DNA from: Marmoricola sp. Leaf446
GTDB lineage: Bacteria; Actinomycetota; Actinomycetes; Propionibacteriales; Nocardioidaceae
Direction: 5' to 3'
Assembly (NCBI RefSeq): GCF_001424755.1
Contig: NZ_LMRF01000001.1
Location: 854,903 to 918,902, forward strand
DNA length: 64,000 nucleotides
The notes under the pieces are model-generated. The model ran no database searches and was not told the DNA's origin. It worked only from the letters and a program-made list of their open reading frames with translations. Positions 19,599 to 27,427 of the stretch are shown in pieces. The position numbers were made by a program, and so were the translations under genes. Positions within the stretch are counted from its first letter, which is position 1. The number at the start of each line of letters is the position of its first letter.

Positions 19599-20407
19599 GC
19601 CCGCTGACCGCAGCCGCGGCGACCGCGCAGACGCGGCGCCTGGGCCCGCTCGGGGCCGTGGGTCTGCTGGTCCAGCGCAACTACGTCGTCTACCGCTCCG
19701 CCTGGTGGATCTTCCTGTCCGGCTTCCTCGAGCCGGTCTTCTACCTGTTCTCCATCGGCGTCGGGGTCGGCCAGCTGGTCCAGGGCTTCGAGGTCGACGG
19801 CCGCACCATCGAGTACGCCGCGTTCGTGGCGCCCGGCATGCTCGCCGCGGCCGCGATGAACGGCTCGCTGCTCGACTCGACCTTCAACTTCTTCTTCAAG
19901 CTGAAGTACGCCAAGACCTTCGAGCAGATGCTGGCCACCCCGCTGACCACCCGCGACATCGCCCGGGGCGAGCTCGCCTGGTCGCTGCTGCGCGGCGGCA
20001 CCTACTCGCTGGCGTTCCTGCTGATCATGGTGGTGATGGGGCTGGTGGCCTCCTGGTGGGCGGTGCTGGTGCTGCCGGCGGCACTGCTCATCGGGCTCGC
20101 GTTCGGCGCCGTCGGCATGGCGCTGACGACCTACATGCGCTCCTGGCAGGACTTCGAGTACGTCACCCTCGCCACGCTGCCGCTGTTCCTGTTCTCGGCC
20201 ACCTTCTTCCCGATCGAGGCGTTCCCGACCTGGTTGGGCTGGGTGGTCGAGGCCACCCCGCTCTACCGCGGCGTGGTGCTGGTCCGCGAGCTGACCACCG
20301 GGGTGGTGACGGCCGCCTCGGTCGTCTCGGTGGTCTACCTCGTGCTGTTGTCGGTCGCGGGCATGCTGGTGGTCTCGCGGCGGCTCGACCGGCTGCTGCT
20401 CGGCTGA
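19595..20407 (+). CDS. ABC transporter permease, NodJ/ABC-2 type (second)
   Basis: A 270-residue permease with six helices; the central motifs MEQ-like FEQMLATPLTTRDIARGE and ATLPLFLFSATFFPIEAFP are the usual ABC-2 hallmarks. The GTG overlaps the previous stop (GTGA). Together with the preceding ATPase and permease it forms a complete exporter of the lipo-oligosaccharide/NodIJ class. Confidence 0.88.
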   Translation: MSPLTAAAATAQTRRLGPLGAVGLLVQRNYVVYRSAWWIFLSGFLEPVFYLFSIGVGVGQLVQGFEVDGRTIEYAAFVAPGMLAAAAMNGSLLDSTFNFFFKLKYAKTFEQMLATPLTTRDIARGELAWSLLRGGTYSLAFLLIMVVMGLVASWWAVLVLPAALLIGLAFGAVGMALTTYMRSWQDFEYVTLATLPLFLFSATFFPIEAFPTWLGWVVEATPLYRGVVLVRELTTGVVTAASVVSVVYLVLLSVAGMLVVSRRLDRLLLG

Positions 20408-20419
20408 GGGGAGGCCTGG

Positions 20420-20977
20420 GTGGGCTCGTCGGGACTCGCGGGTCGGATCGCGGCGTGGGGGACCACCCCGGCCGAGGCAGCGGCGCACCACCCCGCCGAC
20501 GGGCACGTGCCCGCCGGTGGACGCCACTTCGTCCGCGCGGTCGACGTCGACGCCGACCCGGCGACCACGTGGCGCTGGGTGTGCCAGCTGAGCGTCGCTC
20601 CCTACAGCTACGACCTGGTCGACAACCTGGGCCGTCGCAGCCCGCGCACGCTCACGCCGGGCGCGGAGCGGCTGCAGCTGGGCCAGCGCGTGCTCTTCGG
20701 TCCCGTCGTCGAGCTCGAGTCGGGCCGGCTGCTCGTGGTCGCGGCCCGGGGGCTGGGTCGGCGGGTGTGCGGCCCGGTCGCGATGTCCTACGAGGTCCTC
20801 CCCGGCCGTCGTACGCCGAGCCGCCTGCTGCTCTGCCTCGCGGTCGGCCCGCCGCGGCGACCGCTCGTCGTCCTCGACCGGGTGTGGCAGGCCGTGCTCG
20901 GGGCCGGCGACCTGGTGATGGCGCGCCGCCAGCTGCTCACGCTGCGCGACCTCGCCGAGGGCCACGACCCGCGCTGA
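20420..20977 (+). CDS. SRPBCC-like protein
   Basis: A 185-residue soluble protein. Residues about 37-75 (HFVRAVDVDADPATTWRWV, then APYSYDLVDNLGRRSPR) match the opening of SRPBCC/START-like hydrophobic-ligand-binding proteins. The GTG follows GGGGAGG by 6 nt and lies 12 nt after the ABC permease, so it is probably co-transcribed. No catalytic residue can be named and the ligand is unknown. Confidence 0.7.
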   Translation: MGSSGLAGRIAAWGTTPAEAAAHHPADGHVPAGGRHFVRAVDVDADPATTWRWVCQLSVAPYSYDLVDNLGRRSPRTLTPGAERLQLGQRVLFGPVVELESGRLLVVAARGLGRRVCGPVAMSYEVLPGRRTPSRLLLCLAVGPPRRPLVVLDRVWQAVLGAGDLVMARRQLLTLRDLAEGHDPR

Positions 20978-20989
20978 GGGCGGGCTTGG

Positions 20990-20995
20990 CAGACT
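20990..20995 (+). promoter_or_regulatory. Putative -10 of mtnP
   Basis: CAGACT lies exactly 6 nt before the ATG at 21002, with the key A and T of the TAnnnT pattern. This fits a leaderless transcript. Confidence 0.4.
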
Positions 20996-21001
20996 GCGCC
21001 C

Positions 21002-21850
21002 ATGACCGACCTCCCCTCCGCTCCGCACCCCGGCGGGACGCCGCGCGTCGCCGTCATCGGCGGCAGCGGGTTCTACGAGTTCCTCGACGACCCGACCACC
21101 GTGACGGTGGAGACGCCGTGGGGCGAGCCCTCCGCGCCGATCGCGGTCGGTGACGTCGGCGGTCGGCCGGTCGCGTTCCTGCCGCGCCACGGTGCCGGGC
21201 ACCGCTACCCGCCCACCCAGATCCCCTACCGGGCCAACCTCTGGGCGCTGAGGTCGCTCGGCGTCGAGCGGATCCTCGCTCCGTGCGCGGTGGGCGGCCT
21301 GCAGCCCGAGACCCAGCCCGGGACGCTCGTCGTGCCCGACCAGCTCGTCGACCGCACCACCCGCCGCGTGCAGACCTACGTCGAGACCGGCGCCGCCCAC
21401 GCTCCCTTCGCCGACCCCTACTGCCCCGAGCTGCGCACGGCGCTGACCTCGGCCGCGGGGGAGGGCACGATCGACGGCGGCACGATGGTCGTCATCGAGG
21501 GCCCGCGGTTCTCCACCCGCGCGGAGTCGCAGAGCTACGCCGCCGCCGGCTGGACGGTCGTCAACATGACCGGACACCCCGAGGCCGTCCTGGCCCGCGA
21601 GCTCGGCCTCTGCTACGCCACGATCGCCCTCGTCACCGACCTCGACGCCGGGGTCAGCGCGGAGGAGTCGGTCGACCAGGCCGCGGTGTTCGCGCTGTTC
21701 GAGAAGCACATCGGGCGGCTCAAGACCATGCTCGGCGAGGTCGTCGCCGGCCTGCCCGAGGGCCAGCCCGGGTGCGGCTGCGGGGCGTGGCTCGACGACG
21801 TCGAGCTGCCCTTCGAGCTCCCCGGCCCGGGCCGGACGGTGTCCGCGTGA
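21002..21850 (+). CDS. mtnP: S-methyl-5'-thioadenosine phosphorylase
   Basis: A 282-residue enzyme of the purine nucleoside phosphorylase family that splits methylthioadenosine into adenine and methylthioribose-1-phosphate. Seen: AVIGGSGFYEF (phosphate-binding start), FLPRHGAGHRYPPTQIPYRAN, APCAVGGLQPE, VVIEGPRFSTRAES, NMTGHPEAVLARE and TDLDAG with the base-binding Asp. MTA phosphorylases and inosine/guanosine-type PNPs are close relatives; the NMTGHPEA motif supports MTA. It is coupled by GTGA to the epimerase gene and so may serve the downstream gene set. Confidence 0.88.
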   Translation: MTDLPSAPHPGGTPRVAVIGGSGFYEFLDDPTTVTVETPWGEPSAPIAVGDVGGRPVAFLPRHGAGHRYPPTQIPYRANLWALRSLGVERILAPCAVGGLQPETQPGTLVVPDQLVDRTTRRVQTYVETGAAHAPFADPYCPELRTALTSAAGEGTIDGGTMVVIEGPRFSTRAESQSYAAAGWTVVNMTGHPEAVLARELGLCYATIALVTDLDAGVSAEESVDQAAVFALFEKHIGRLKTMLGEVVAGLPEGQPGCGCGAWLDDVELPFELPGPGRTVSA

Positions 21851-22887
21851 AGGTCCTCCTCACCGGTGCGCTCGGCTTCATCGGCGCCCGCATCGACGCC
21901 CAGCTGACCTCCCGCGGCGACGAGGTGGTCCGCGTCGACGCCGTGATCCCGCAGGCGCACGCCGAGGACACCGTGGTGCCCGACGACCTGCACCGGCTCG
22001 ACGTCCGCGACGCCGTGCAGTGGGCCGACCTGCTCGACGGGGTCGACGTGGTGTGCCACCAGGCCGCCATGGTCGGTGCCGGCGTCACCGTCGCCGACCT
22101 GCCGCTGTACGCCGGCCACAACGACCTCGGCACCGCGGCGCTCCTGGCCGCGATGCACGACCGTGGGGTGGACGCGCTGGTCGTGGCCAGCTCGATGGTC
22201 GTCTACGGCGAGGGCCGCTACGCCTGCGAGGAGCACGGTCGCCAGGTCCCCGGGGTGCGCAGCCGTGCCGCCCTCGACTCCGGCGACTTCGAGAACCACT
22301 GCCCGACGTGCGACCGGGCGCTGTCGTGGGAGCTCGTCCCCGAGGACGCCCTGCTCGACCCCCGCAGCAGCTACGCCGCCAGCAAGCTCGCCCAGGAGCA
22401 CTACACCTCGGCGTGGGTGCGCCAGGCGCGCTCGCGGGCGATCGGGCTGCGCTACCACAACGTCTACGGCCCGGGCATGCCCCGCGACACCCCCTACAGC
22501 GGCGTGGCCGCGATCTTCCGCAGCTCGCTCGAGCACGGCCAGGCCCCGCGGGTCTTCGAGGACGGCGGGCAGATGCGCGACTTCGTCCACGTCGACGACG
22601 TCGCACGGGCCAACCTGGCCTCGATCGACGCGGTGGTGGGTCGGGACGCCGAGTCGTGGGCGGCGTACAACGTCTGCTCGGGGTCGCCGGTGCCGATCAT
22701 CCGGGTCGCCGAGCTGCTGGCGCAGGCCGCCGACGGCCCCGCGCCCGAGGTGACCGGGGACTACCGACCCGGTGACGTGCGCCACGTCGTGGCCAGCCCG
22801 GAGCTCGCCGCGCAGGAGCTCGGCTTCCGGGCCCAGGTGACCCCGGAGGCCGGCGTCGAGGAGTTCGCGACGGCACCCCTGCGGTGA
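21847..22887 (+). CDS. NAD-dependent sugar epimerase with Zn-type insert
   Basis: A 346-residue extended SDR. It has TGALGFIG (6-13), a catalytic SSM (115-117) and Y176xxxK180. Between them an insert contains Cys127, His130, Cys152 and Cys155 (C-x2-H...C-x2-C), a probable zinc site. This insert is typical of proteins annotated dTDP-L-rhamnose 4-epimerase in actinobacteria. The sugar nucleotide used here is not shown. It starts on a GTG overlapping mtnP and is followed by a glycosyltransferase, which suggests a sugar-modification pathway. Confidence 0.85.
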   Translation: MKVLLTGALGFIGARIDAQLTSRGDEVVRVDAVIPQAHAEDTVVPDDLHRLDVRDAVQWADLLDGVDVVCHQAAMVGAGVTVADLPLYAGHNDLGTAALLAAMHDRGVDALVVASSMVVYGEGRYACEEHGRQVPGVRSRAALDSGDFENHCPTCDRALSWELVPEDALLDPRSSYAASKLAQEHYTSAWVRQARSRAIGLRYHNVYGPGMPRDTPYSGVAAIFRSSLEHGQAPRVFEDGGQMRDFVHVDDVARANLASIDAVVGRDAESWAAYNVCSGSPVPIIRVAELLAQAADGPAPEVTGDYRPGDVRHVVASPELAAQELGFRAQVTPEAGVEEFATAPLR

Positions 22888-22973
22888 GCGGGGCCGCTCC
22901 GGGAGGCGGGACCGGCGACGGACCCGCCGTGCCCCAGTCACGCAAGTCGCCGTCCTCGCTGGGCGTCGCCCCC

Positions 22974-22979
22974 TACGGT
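22974..22979 (+). promoter_or_regulatory. Putative -10 of GT2 gene
   Basis: TACGGT is followed by 6 nt and the ATG at 22986, the classic leaderless arrangement. It supports that ATG over the GTG at 22884. Confidence 0.5.
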
Positions 22980-22985
22980 GTAAGC

Positions 22986-23654
22986 ATGTCGACCCCCGAT
23001 GCGGTCTGCGACGTGGTGATCCCCTGCCGCGACGAGGCCCCCGCCCTGCCGGCCCTGCTGGCACTGGTCCCCGACGGCTTCCACGCCATCGTCGTGGACA
23101 ACGGGTCGACCGACGACACCGCCGAGGTGGCCCGCGGCCTGGGCGCCACGGTCGTGCAGGAACCACGTCCCGGCTACGGCGCCGCCGTGCACGCCGGGCT
23201 CGAGGCGGCGACCGCCGACTACGTCGCGATCATCGACGGCGACGGGTCGATGGATCCCGCCCAGCTGGTCGGCCTGCTGACCGAGGTGCGCGAGGGGCGT
23301 GCCGACCTGGCCGTGGGCCGACGCCGTCCCGTCGCGCGCGGGGTCTGGCCCTGGCACGCCCGGGCCGGCAACGCGCTCGTGCTGTGGTGGTTGCGACGCC
23401 GCATCGGCCTCGCCGTCCACGACATCGCCCCGATGCGGGTCGCCCGCCGCGAGCAGCTGCTCGGGCTCGGCGTGGAGGACCGTCGCTTCGGCTACCCCGT
23501 CGAGCTGCTCCAGCGCGCCGGCCGCGCCGGGTGGCGGCTCAGCGAGCAGGACATCGACTACCACCCGCGCGCCGCCGGCACGAAGTCCAAGGTCTCGGGC
23601 TCCGTGGTCGGCACCGTGCGTGCCGCCCGCGACTTCGCGCGGGTGCTCACGTGA
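22986..23654 (+). CDS. Glycosyltransferase family 2
   Basis: A 222-residue GT-A fold glycosyltransferase of the dolichyl-phosphate-hexose type: CDVVIPCRDEAPALPALL, VVDNGSTDDTAEVA, a DGDGSMDP metal-binding motif and a WRLSEQDIDYHPRAAGTKSKVSGS segment. No membrane helices. A GTG at 22884 overlapping the epimerase stop is an alternative start, but the added 34 residues are unlike the family, and a -10 precedes the ATG. Its stop overlaps the DUF2064 gene. Confidence 0.86.
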   Translation: MSTPDAVCDVVIPCRDEAPALPALLALVPDGFHAIVVDNGSTDDTAEVARGLGATVVQEPRPGYGAAVHAGLEAATADYVAIIDGDGSMDPAQLVGLLTEVREGRADLAVGRRRPVARGVWPWHARAGNALVLWWLRRRIGLAVHDIAPMRVARREQLLGLGVEDRRFGYPVELLQRAGRAGWRLSEQDIDYHPRAAGTKSKVSGSVVGTVRAARDFARVLT

Positions 23655-24385
23655 GCGCCCCGGTGACGGACGCCGCACCCGCGGTGGTGCTCGTGGTGGC
23701 CAAGGCTCCCGTGCCCGGCCGCGTGAAGACGCGCCTGGGCGCCAGCATCGGCATGGAGGCCGCGGCCGAGCTGGCGGCCGCCTCGCTGCTCGACACGCTG
23801 GCGGCGTGCGCCGCGGCGTACCCCGCCGGACGTCGGCACCTCGCGCTCGACGGCGACCTCGCCGAGGCCCGTCGCGGGCAGGAGCTGCGCGACGCGCTCG
23901 AGGGGTGGCAGGTGCACCCCCAGCGCGGCGACGGCCTGGCCGAGAAGCTCGGCGCGGCCCACGCCGACGTCGCGGCCGTGTCCGGCGGCCCCGTCGTCCA
24001 GGTCGGGATGGACACCCCCCACGCACCGGTCGAGACGCTGCAGGCAGCGGCCGACCTCCTCGTCGGCCCGGACGACGCGGTCCTGGGCCCCGCCCACGAC
24101 GGCGGGTGGTGGCTGCTCGGCGTTGCCGGGCCCCACCTGCTCGTCCATCTCCCGGAGGTACCCATGTCCACCGACGCCACAGGAGCCGGCACGCTCGACG
24201 CGCTGGCCCGAGCCGGTGGTCACGTCCACCAGGTGGAGGCGCTGCGCGACGTCGACGAGCTCGACGACGCCTCGGCCGTGGCCCAGGCCGCACCGCAGAG
24301 CCGCTTCGCCCACGCCTTCGCCGCGCTCGGTGTCGACCCGGCGGTCGACCCGGGCGTCGAACCGGCGACCGAGGTGCCCGCGTGA
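23651..24385 (+). CDS. DUF2064/TIGR04282-type glycosyltransferase
   Basis: A 244-residue protein with the family pattern VVAKAPVPGRVKTRL, VGMDTPHAPVETL and LGPAHDGGWWLLG, plus the C-terminal VEALRDVDELDD. Members of this nucleotidyl/glycosyltransferase-like family have been named after arsenosugar biosynthesis clusters, but most are uncharacterised. Its GTG start overlaps the GT2 gene and its stop overlaps the methyltransferase gene, so all three are coupled. Confidence 0.85.
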   Translation: MSAPVTDAAPAVVLVVAKAPVPGRVKTRLGASIGMEAAAELAAASLLDTLAACAAAYPAGRRHLALDGDLAEARRGQELRDALEGWQVHPQRGDGLAEKLGAAHADVAAVSGGPVVQVGMDTPHAPVETLQAAADLLVGPDDAVLGPAHDGGWWLLGVAGPHLLVHLPEVPMSTDATGAGTLDALARAGGHVHQVEALRDVDELDDASAVAQAAPQSRFAHAFAALGVDPAVDPGVEPATEVPA

Positions 24386-25074
24386 GCACCGCCGAGTTCT
24401 ACCCCGGCGCCGACGGCCTGGCCGCGGAGACCCTGACCGACGGGCACGCCCACGTCAGCTTCAGCGAGATCTTCGCCGACGCGCTGCGCGGCATCCCCTG
24501 CTCGGTCCGGGGCGTGTACGCCGAGGAGGAGCTGCTGCCCGTCCACAGCTGGCTGCGACCCGCCGACCGTGCCGACCGCGCCGTGCTGAGCCACTGCGAG
24601 GGCGCGACCATGGACGTCGGCTGCGGCCCGGGCCGGATGAGCGCCCACCTGCGCGAGCGCGGCCACGCCGTGCTCGCCGTCGACATCGTCCGCGAGGCCG
24701 TCGAGCAGGCCCGCCGCCGCGGCGTGCCCGCCCTGCGGCGCAACGTCTTCGACCCCATGCCCGGCGAGGGCCACTGGGACACCGTGCTGCTCGCCGACGG
24801 CAACATCGGCATCGGTGGCGAGCCGCACGCGCTGCTGCGTCGGTGTGCGGAGCTGCTGGGCCCGGGCGGCCGTCTCGTCGTCGACCTCGAGGCGCCCGGC
24901 ACCGGCCTGAAGACGCACGAGGCGCGACTGGTCAGCGAGGGCCGCCGCACCTCGATCTTCCCGTGGGCGCAGGTCGGCGCGGACGCCGTCGAGCCCCTCG
25001 CACGCAAGGCCGGGCTCCAGGTGAGCCGGCTGCGCGAGCACCACGGCCGCTGGTTCGCCGTCCTGACGCCGTAG
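24382..25074 (+). CDS. SAM-dependent class I methyltransferase
   Basis: A 230-residue methyltransferase. Motif I is MDVGCGPGRMSAHL (about residues 74-87), the acidic end of strand 2 is VLAVDIV, and motif IV is TVLLADGNIGIGG. The target is unknown. The GTG overlaps the DUF2064 gene (GTGA), and the following oxidoreductase starts 8 nt downstream. Confidence 0.85.
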   Translation: MSTAEFYPGADGLAAETLTDGHAHVSFSEIFADALRGIPCSVRGVYAEEELLPVHSWLRPADRADRAVLSHCEGATMDVGCGPGRMSAHLRERGHAVLAVDIVREAVEQARRRGVPALRRNVFDPMPGEGHWDTVLLADGNIGIGGEPHALLRRCAELLGPGGRLVVDLEAPGTGLKTHEARLVSEGRRTSIFPWAQVGADAVEPLARKAGLQVSRLREHHGRWFAVLTP

Positions 25075-25082
25075 GCCCGGCC

Positions 25083-26222
25083 GTGCGCCTCCCCGTCCCG
25101 AGGGACACGTCGTTCACCTCGCCGCTGCGCGACGAGCGGCTCACCGCCCGGCTCGGGGTGTGGCTCGGCGCGTGCTTCGGGCTGTGCTTCCTCACCGGCC
25201 TGGTCAGCCACTGGTACTACCTGCCCGACCCCTGGTTCCTGCCGCCCACCCGCCCGGTGTGGGGCTACCGCCTCACCCAGGGCCTGCACGTCCTCAGCGG
25301 CATCGCGGCGATCCCGCTGCTGCTCGTCAAGCTCTGGAGCGTCTACCCGCGGCTGTTCGCTGGCCTGCCCCGGGGCGGCGTCCGGGCGCTGCTGCTCTCG
25401 GGCCTGGAGCGGCTCTCGATCGCGGTGCTGGTCGCCGCCTCGGTGTTCCAGCTCGTCGTCGGCCTCGCCAACTCCGCGCAGTGGTACCCCTGGGCGTTCT
25501 CCTTCCGCGCCACCCACTACGCCGGGGCCTGGATCGCCATCGGCGCGCTGGTGCTGCACGTCGCGGTCAAGCTGCCGGTCATCCGCCGGGCCTTCGGCTC
25601 GCCCGTCGACACCGACCTCCCCGAGCGCGCCGGGCCGGGTCGTCGCACGGTGCTCGGTGCCGCGCTCCTGGCCGCAGGCGTCGCGGTGCTGGCCAACGCG
25701 GGCGGCACCGTGCCGCTGCTGCGCCGGGTCTCGGTCCTCGCGGTCCGCACGGGGGAGGGCCCCCAGGGCGTCCCCGTCAACAAGTCGGCCGCCGCCGCGG
25801 GCGTCGAGGAGAGCGCACGCGACACCGGCTACCGGCTGACGGTCACGGGGCCCGACGGCGAGGTCAGCCTGAGCCGCGACGAGCTGGCCGGGCTCGAGCA
25901 GCACACCAGCGAGCTGCCCATCGCCTGCGTCGAGGGGTGGAGCGCCGGGGCCACCTGGTCCGGCGTACGGCTGGCGGAGCTGCTGGACCGCGTCGGCGCC
26001 CCGCAGGACGCCCAGGTGCGGGTCGTCTCGCTGCAGGAGTCCGGCTCGTTCCGGTCCACGGTGCTGCCGCCGGCCTTCGCCCGGGACGACCTGACCCTGC
26101 TGGCGCTGCGGCTCCACGGCGAGGACCTCGACCTCGACCACGGCTTCCCCTGCCGGCTGATCGCGCCCAACCGGCCCGGTGTGATGCAGACCAAGTGGGT
26201 CTCGCGCGTGGAGGTGGTCTGA
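25083..26222 (+). CDS. Molybdopterin oxidoreductase fused to cytochrome b561-like domain
   Basis: A 379-residue membrane enzyme. The N-terminal 200 residues hold about five helices with conserved His candidates for haem (His69, His145, His159) and a WYYLPD loop, resembling cytochrome b561. The C-terminal domain (about residues 240-379) is of the sulfite-oxidase/YedY (MsrP) type, with LPIACVEGWS supplying Cys282 as the likely molybdenum ligand. It may reduce or oxidise a periplasmic or outer-face substrate. No separate YedZ gene is present. It abuts the next membrane-protein gene (no gap). Confidence 0.85.
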   Translation: MRLPVPRDTSFTSPLRDERLTARLGVWLGACFGLCFLTGLVSHWYYLPDPWFLPPTRPVWGYRLTQGLHVLSGIAAIPLLLVKLWSVYPRLFAGLPRGGVRALLLSGLERLSIAVLVAASVFQLVVGLANSAQWYPWAFSFRATHYAGAWIAIGALVLHVAVKLPVIRRAFGSPVDTDLPERAGPGRRTVLGAALLAAGVAVLANAGGTVPLLRRVSVLAVRTGEGPQGVPVNKSAAAAGVEESARDTGYRLTVTGPDGEVSLSRDELAGLEQHTSELPIACVEGWSAGATWSGVRLAELLDRVGAPQDAQVRVVSLQESGSFRSTVLPPAFARDDLTLLALRLHGEDLDLDHGFPCRLIAPNRPGVMQTKWVSRVEVV

Positions 26223-26705
26223 GTGGCCCGGACCGCGCCGAGCGGCGAGCGGGTGCTGCAGGGGGTGGTCGGCGCCGTGGGCGTCGCCGCCGCGGCGTAC
26301 GGCGGGCTGCTGCTGCTCGACCTCGACGGGCCAGACCTGCTCGACGCCCTGCTGTGGCTGGCCGGCGGCGTGGTGCTGCACGACGCCGTCGTCGCGCCGC
26401 TGACGGTGCTGGCGACGCTGGCGCTGCGCCGGGTGCTCCCGTCGCGCACCTGGACGGCGGTCACCGTCGGCCTGGTGGTCCTGCTCACGGTCACGGCGAC
26501 CGCGGTGCCCGTGCTCGGTCGGTTCGGTGCGCGACCGGACAACCCGACGCTGCTCGACCGCGACTACACCTCGGGGTGGTTGCTCCTGGCCGGGGTCGTC
26601 GTGGTCGGCACCCTCGTGTGGAGCCTGCGGGCCCGCGGACGGGTCAGAGGAGCTGGTGGAGCAGCAGGCCCAGCGAGCCGACGATCGTCCCCGCCGCCGC
26701 GATGA
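26223..26705 (+). CDS. Small membrane protein
   Basis: A 160-residue protein with four membrane helices (about residues 9-30, 38-60, 72-95 and 114-134) and a charged tail. The GTG at 26223 immediately follows the oxidoreductase TGA, so it is the last gene of the set and may assist that enzyme. Its final 62 nt overlap the convergent gene. Not recognised. Confidence 0.65.
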   Translation: MARTAPSGERVLQGVVGAVGVAAAAYGGLLLLDLDGPDLLDALLWLAGGVVLHDAVVAPLTVLATLALRRVLPSRTWTAVTVGLVVLLTVTATAVPVLGRFGARPDNPTLLDRDYTSGWLLLAGVVVVGTLVWSLRARGRVRGAGGAAGPASRRSSPPPR

Positions 26706-26988
26706 CCAGCGGTGCCCGTCGCTCCCGGTCGGCCTGGGGGGTGCGCGGCACGAGCGAGACCACCATCGCCACCAACGCCATCACGCCGACCAGCGAGCCC
26801 ATCACGATCGGGATGCTCGGGGCGGTCGACTCCTCGGCGGTCGCACCGCCGACGGTGTAGCACAGCGACGACGTCAGCGCCGCGGTGATGATGGCCGGGA
26901 AGGGGAGCGGGCCGGCGCGCAGCTGCAGCACGGCGGCGGCGAGCAGCACGACCGAGGCCACCACGACCACCAGCGTCCCCAGTGACAT
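26644..26988 (-). CDS. Small membrane protein
   Basis: A 114-residue hydrophobic protein with four predicted helices, starting MSLGTLVVVVASVVLLAAAV. The ATG at 26988 lies 6 nt after AGGGGA, better than the one at 27021. It stands alone on the minus strand, convergent with and overlapping the preceding gene. Family not recognised. Confidence 0.62.
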   Translation of the reverse strand: MSLGTLVVVVASVVLLAAAVLQLRAGPLPFPAIITAALTSSLCYTVGGATAEESTAPSIPIVMGSLVGVMALVAMVVSLVPRTPQADRERRAPLVIAAAGTIVGSLGLLLHQLL

Positions 26989-27102
26989 CGCGTCCCCTTC
27001 CTCGTGCACCGACGGGTCCATGGTCTACACGATCGCCCCGGTCCGCGGGAGGACCGGGTCCGGTCCGGCGCCGGTGCGGGGCCGTCCGGCATGATCGCGG
27101 GC

Positions 27103-27297
27103 GTGAGGCACACCGAGTTCTGGACCCGGATGGACGCGGCGCTGGGGTCGGCGTACGCCCGCACCTGGGCCGACCAGCAGGTGCTGTCCGCGCTGGGCGG
27201 TCGCACCGTCACCGAGTCGCTGGACTCCGGCGAGGACGTGCGCGAGGTGTGGCGGGCGGTGTGGGCCGAGCTCGGCCTGCCGCCCCGCGACCGCTGA
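27103..27297 (+). CDS. DUF3046 protein
   Basis: A 64-residue protein of the DUF3046 family, which in actinobacteria lies just upstream of recA (M. tuberculosis Rv2738c). It starts RHTEFWTRMDAALG and contains YARTWADQQVLSALGGRTV. The GTG at 27103 is 7 nt after CATGAT, a leaderless -10; an in-frame ATG at 27091 is an alternative. Function unknown; here a 5'-nucleotidase gene has been inserted between it and recA. Confidence 0.82.
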   Translation: MRHTEFWTRMDAALGSAYARTWADQQVLSALGGRTVTESLDSGEDVREVWRAVWAELGLPPRDR

Positions 27298-27335
27298 GCG
27301 AGGCGACGTTGCCGGCACCGGGGCCCGTTTGCCCA

Positions 27336-27357
27336 GACGTCATCGAACCGTGACGTC
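27336..27357. promoter_or_regulatory. Inverted repeat before 5'-nucleotidase gene
   Basis: GACGTCA-N8-TGACGTC is a perfect 7-bp dyad about 90 nt before the GTG. It could be an operator or the end of DUF3046 transcription; there is no T-run. The likely -10 of the nucleotidase, TAGGGT, lies at 27389-27394. Confidence 0.35.
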
Positions 27358-27427
27358 CCGGACCCTTCGCCGCGCCCGGGCCCGAGGTTAGGGTTCCCGG
27401 GTCCCACTCGGAGGATCTGGAGCCCAC

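Noticed and set aside
19553..21709. Open frame of 718 codons on the minus strand opposite the ABC permease, SRPBCC and mtnP genes
   Set aside because: Highly repetitive Gly/Arg/His/Gln composition and no domain; the genes on the plus strand show clear families.
22884..22985. GTG at 22884 as the start of the GT2 gene
   Set aside because: It would couple by GTGA to the epimerase, but the added residues are unstructured and a -10 hexamer lies exactly before the ATG at 22986. It remains a secondary option.
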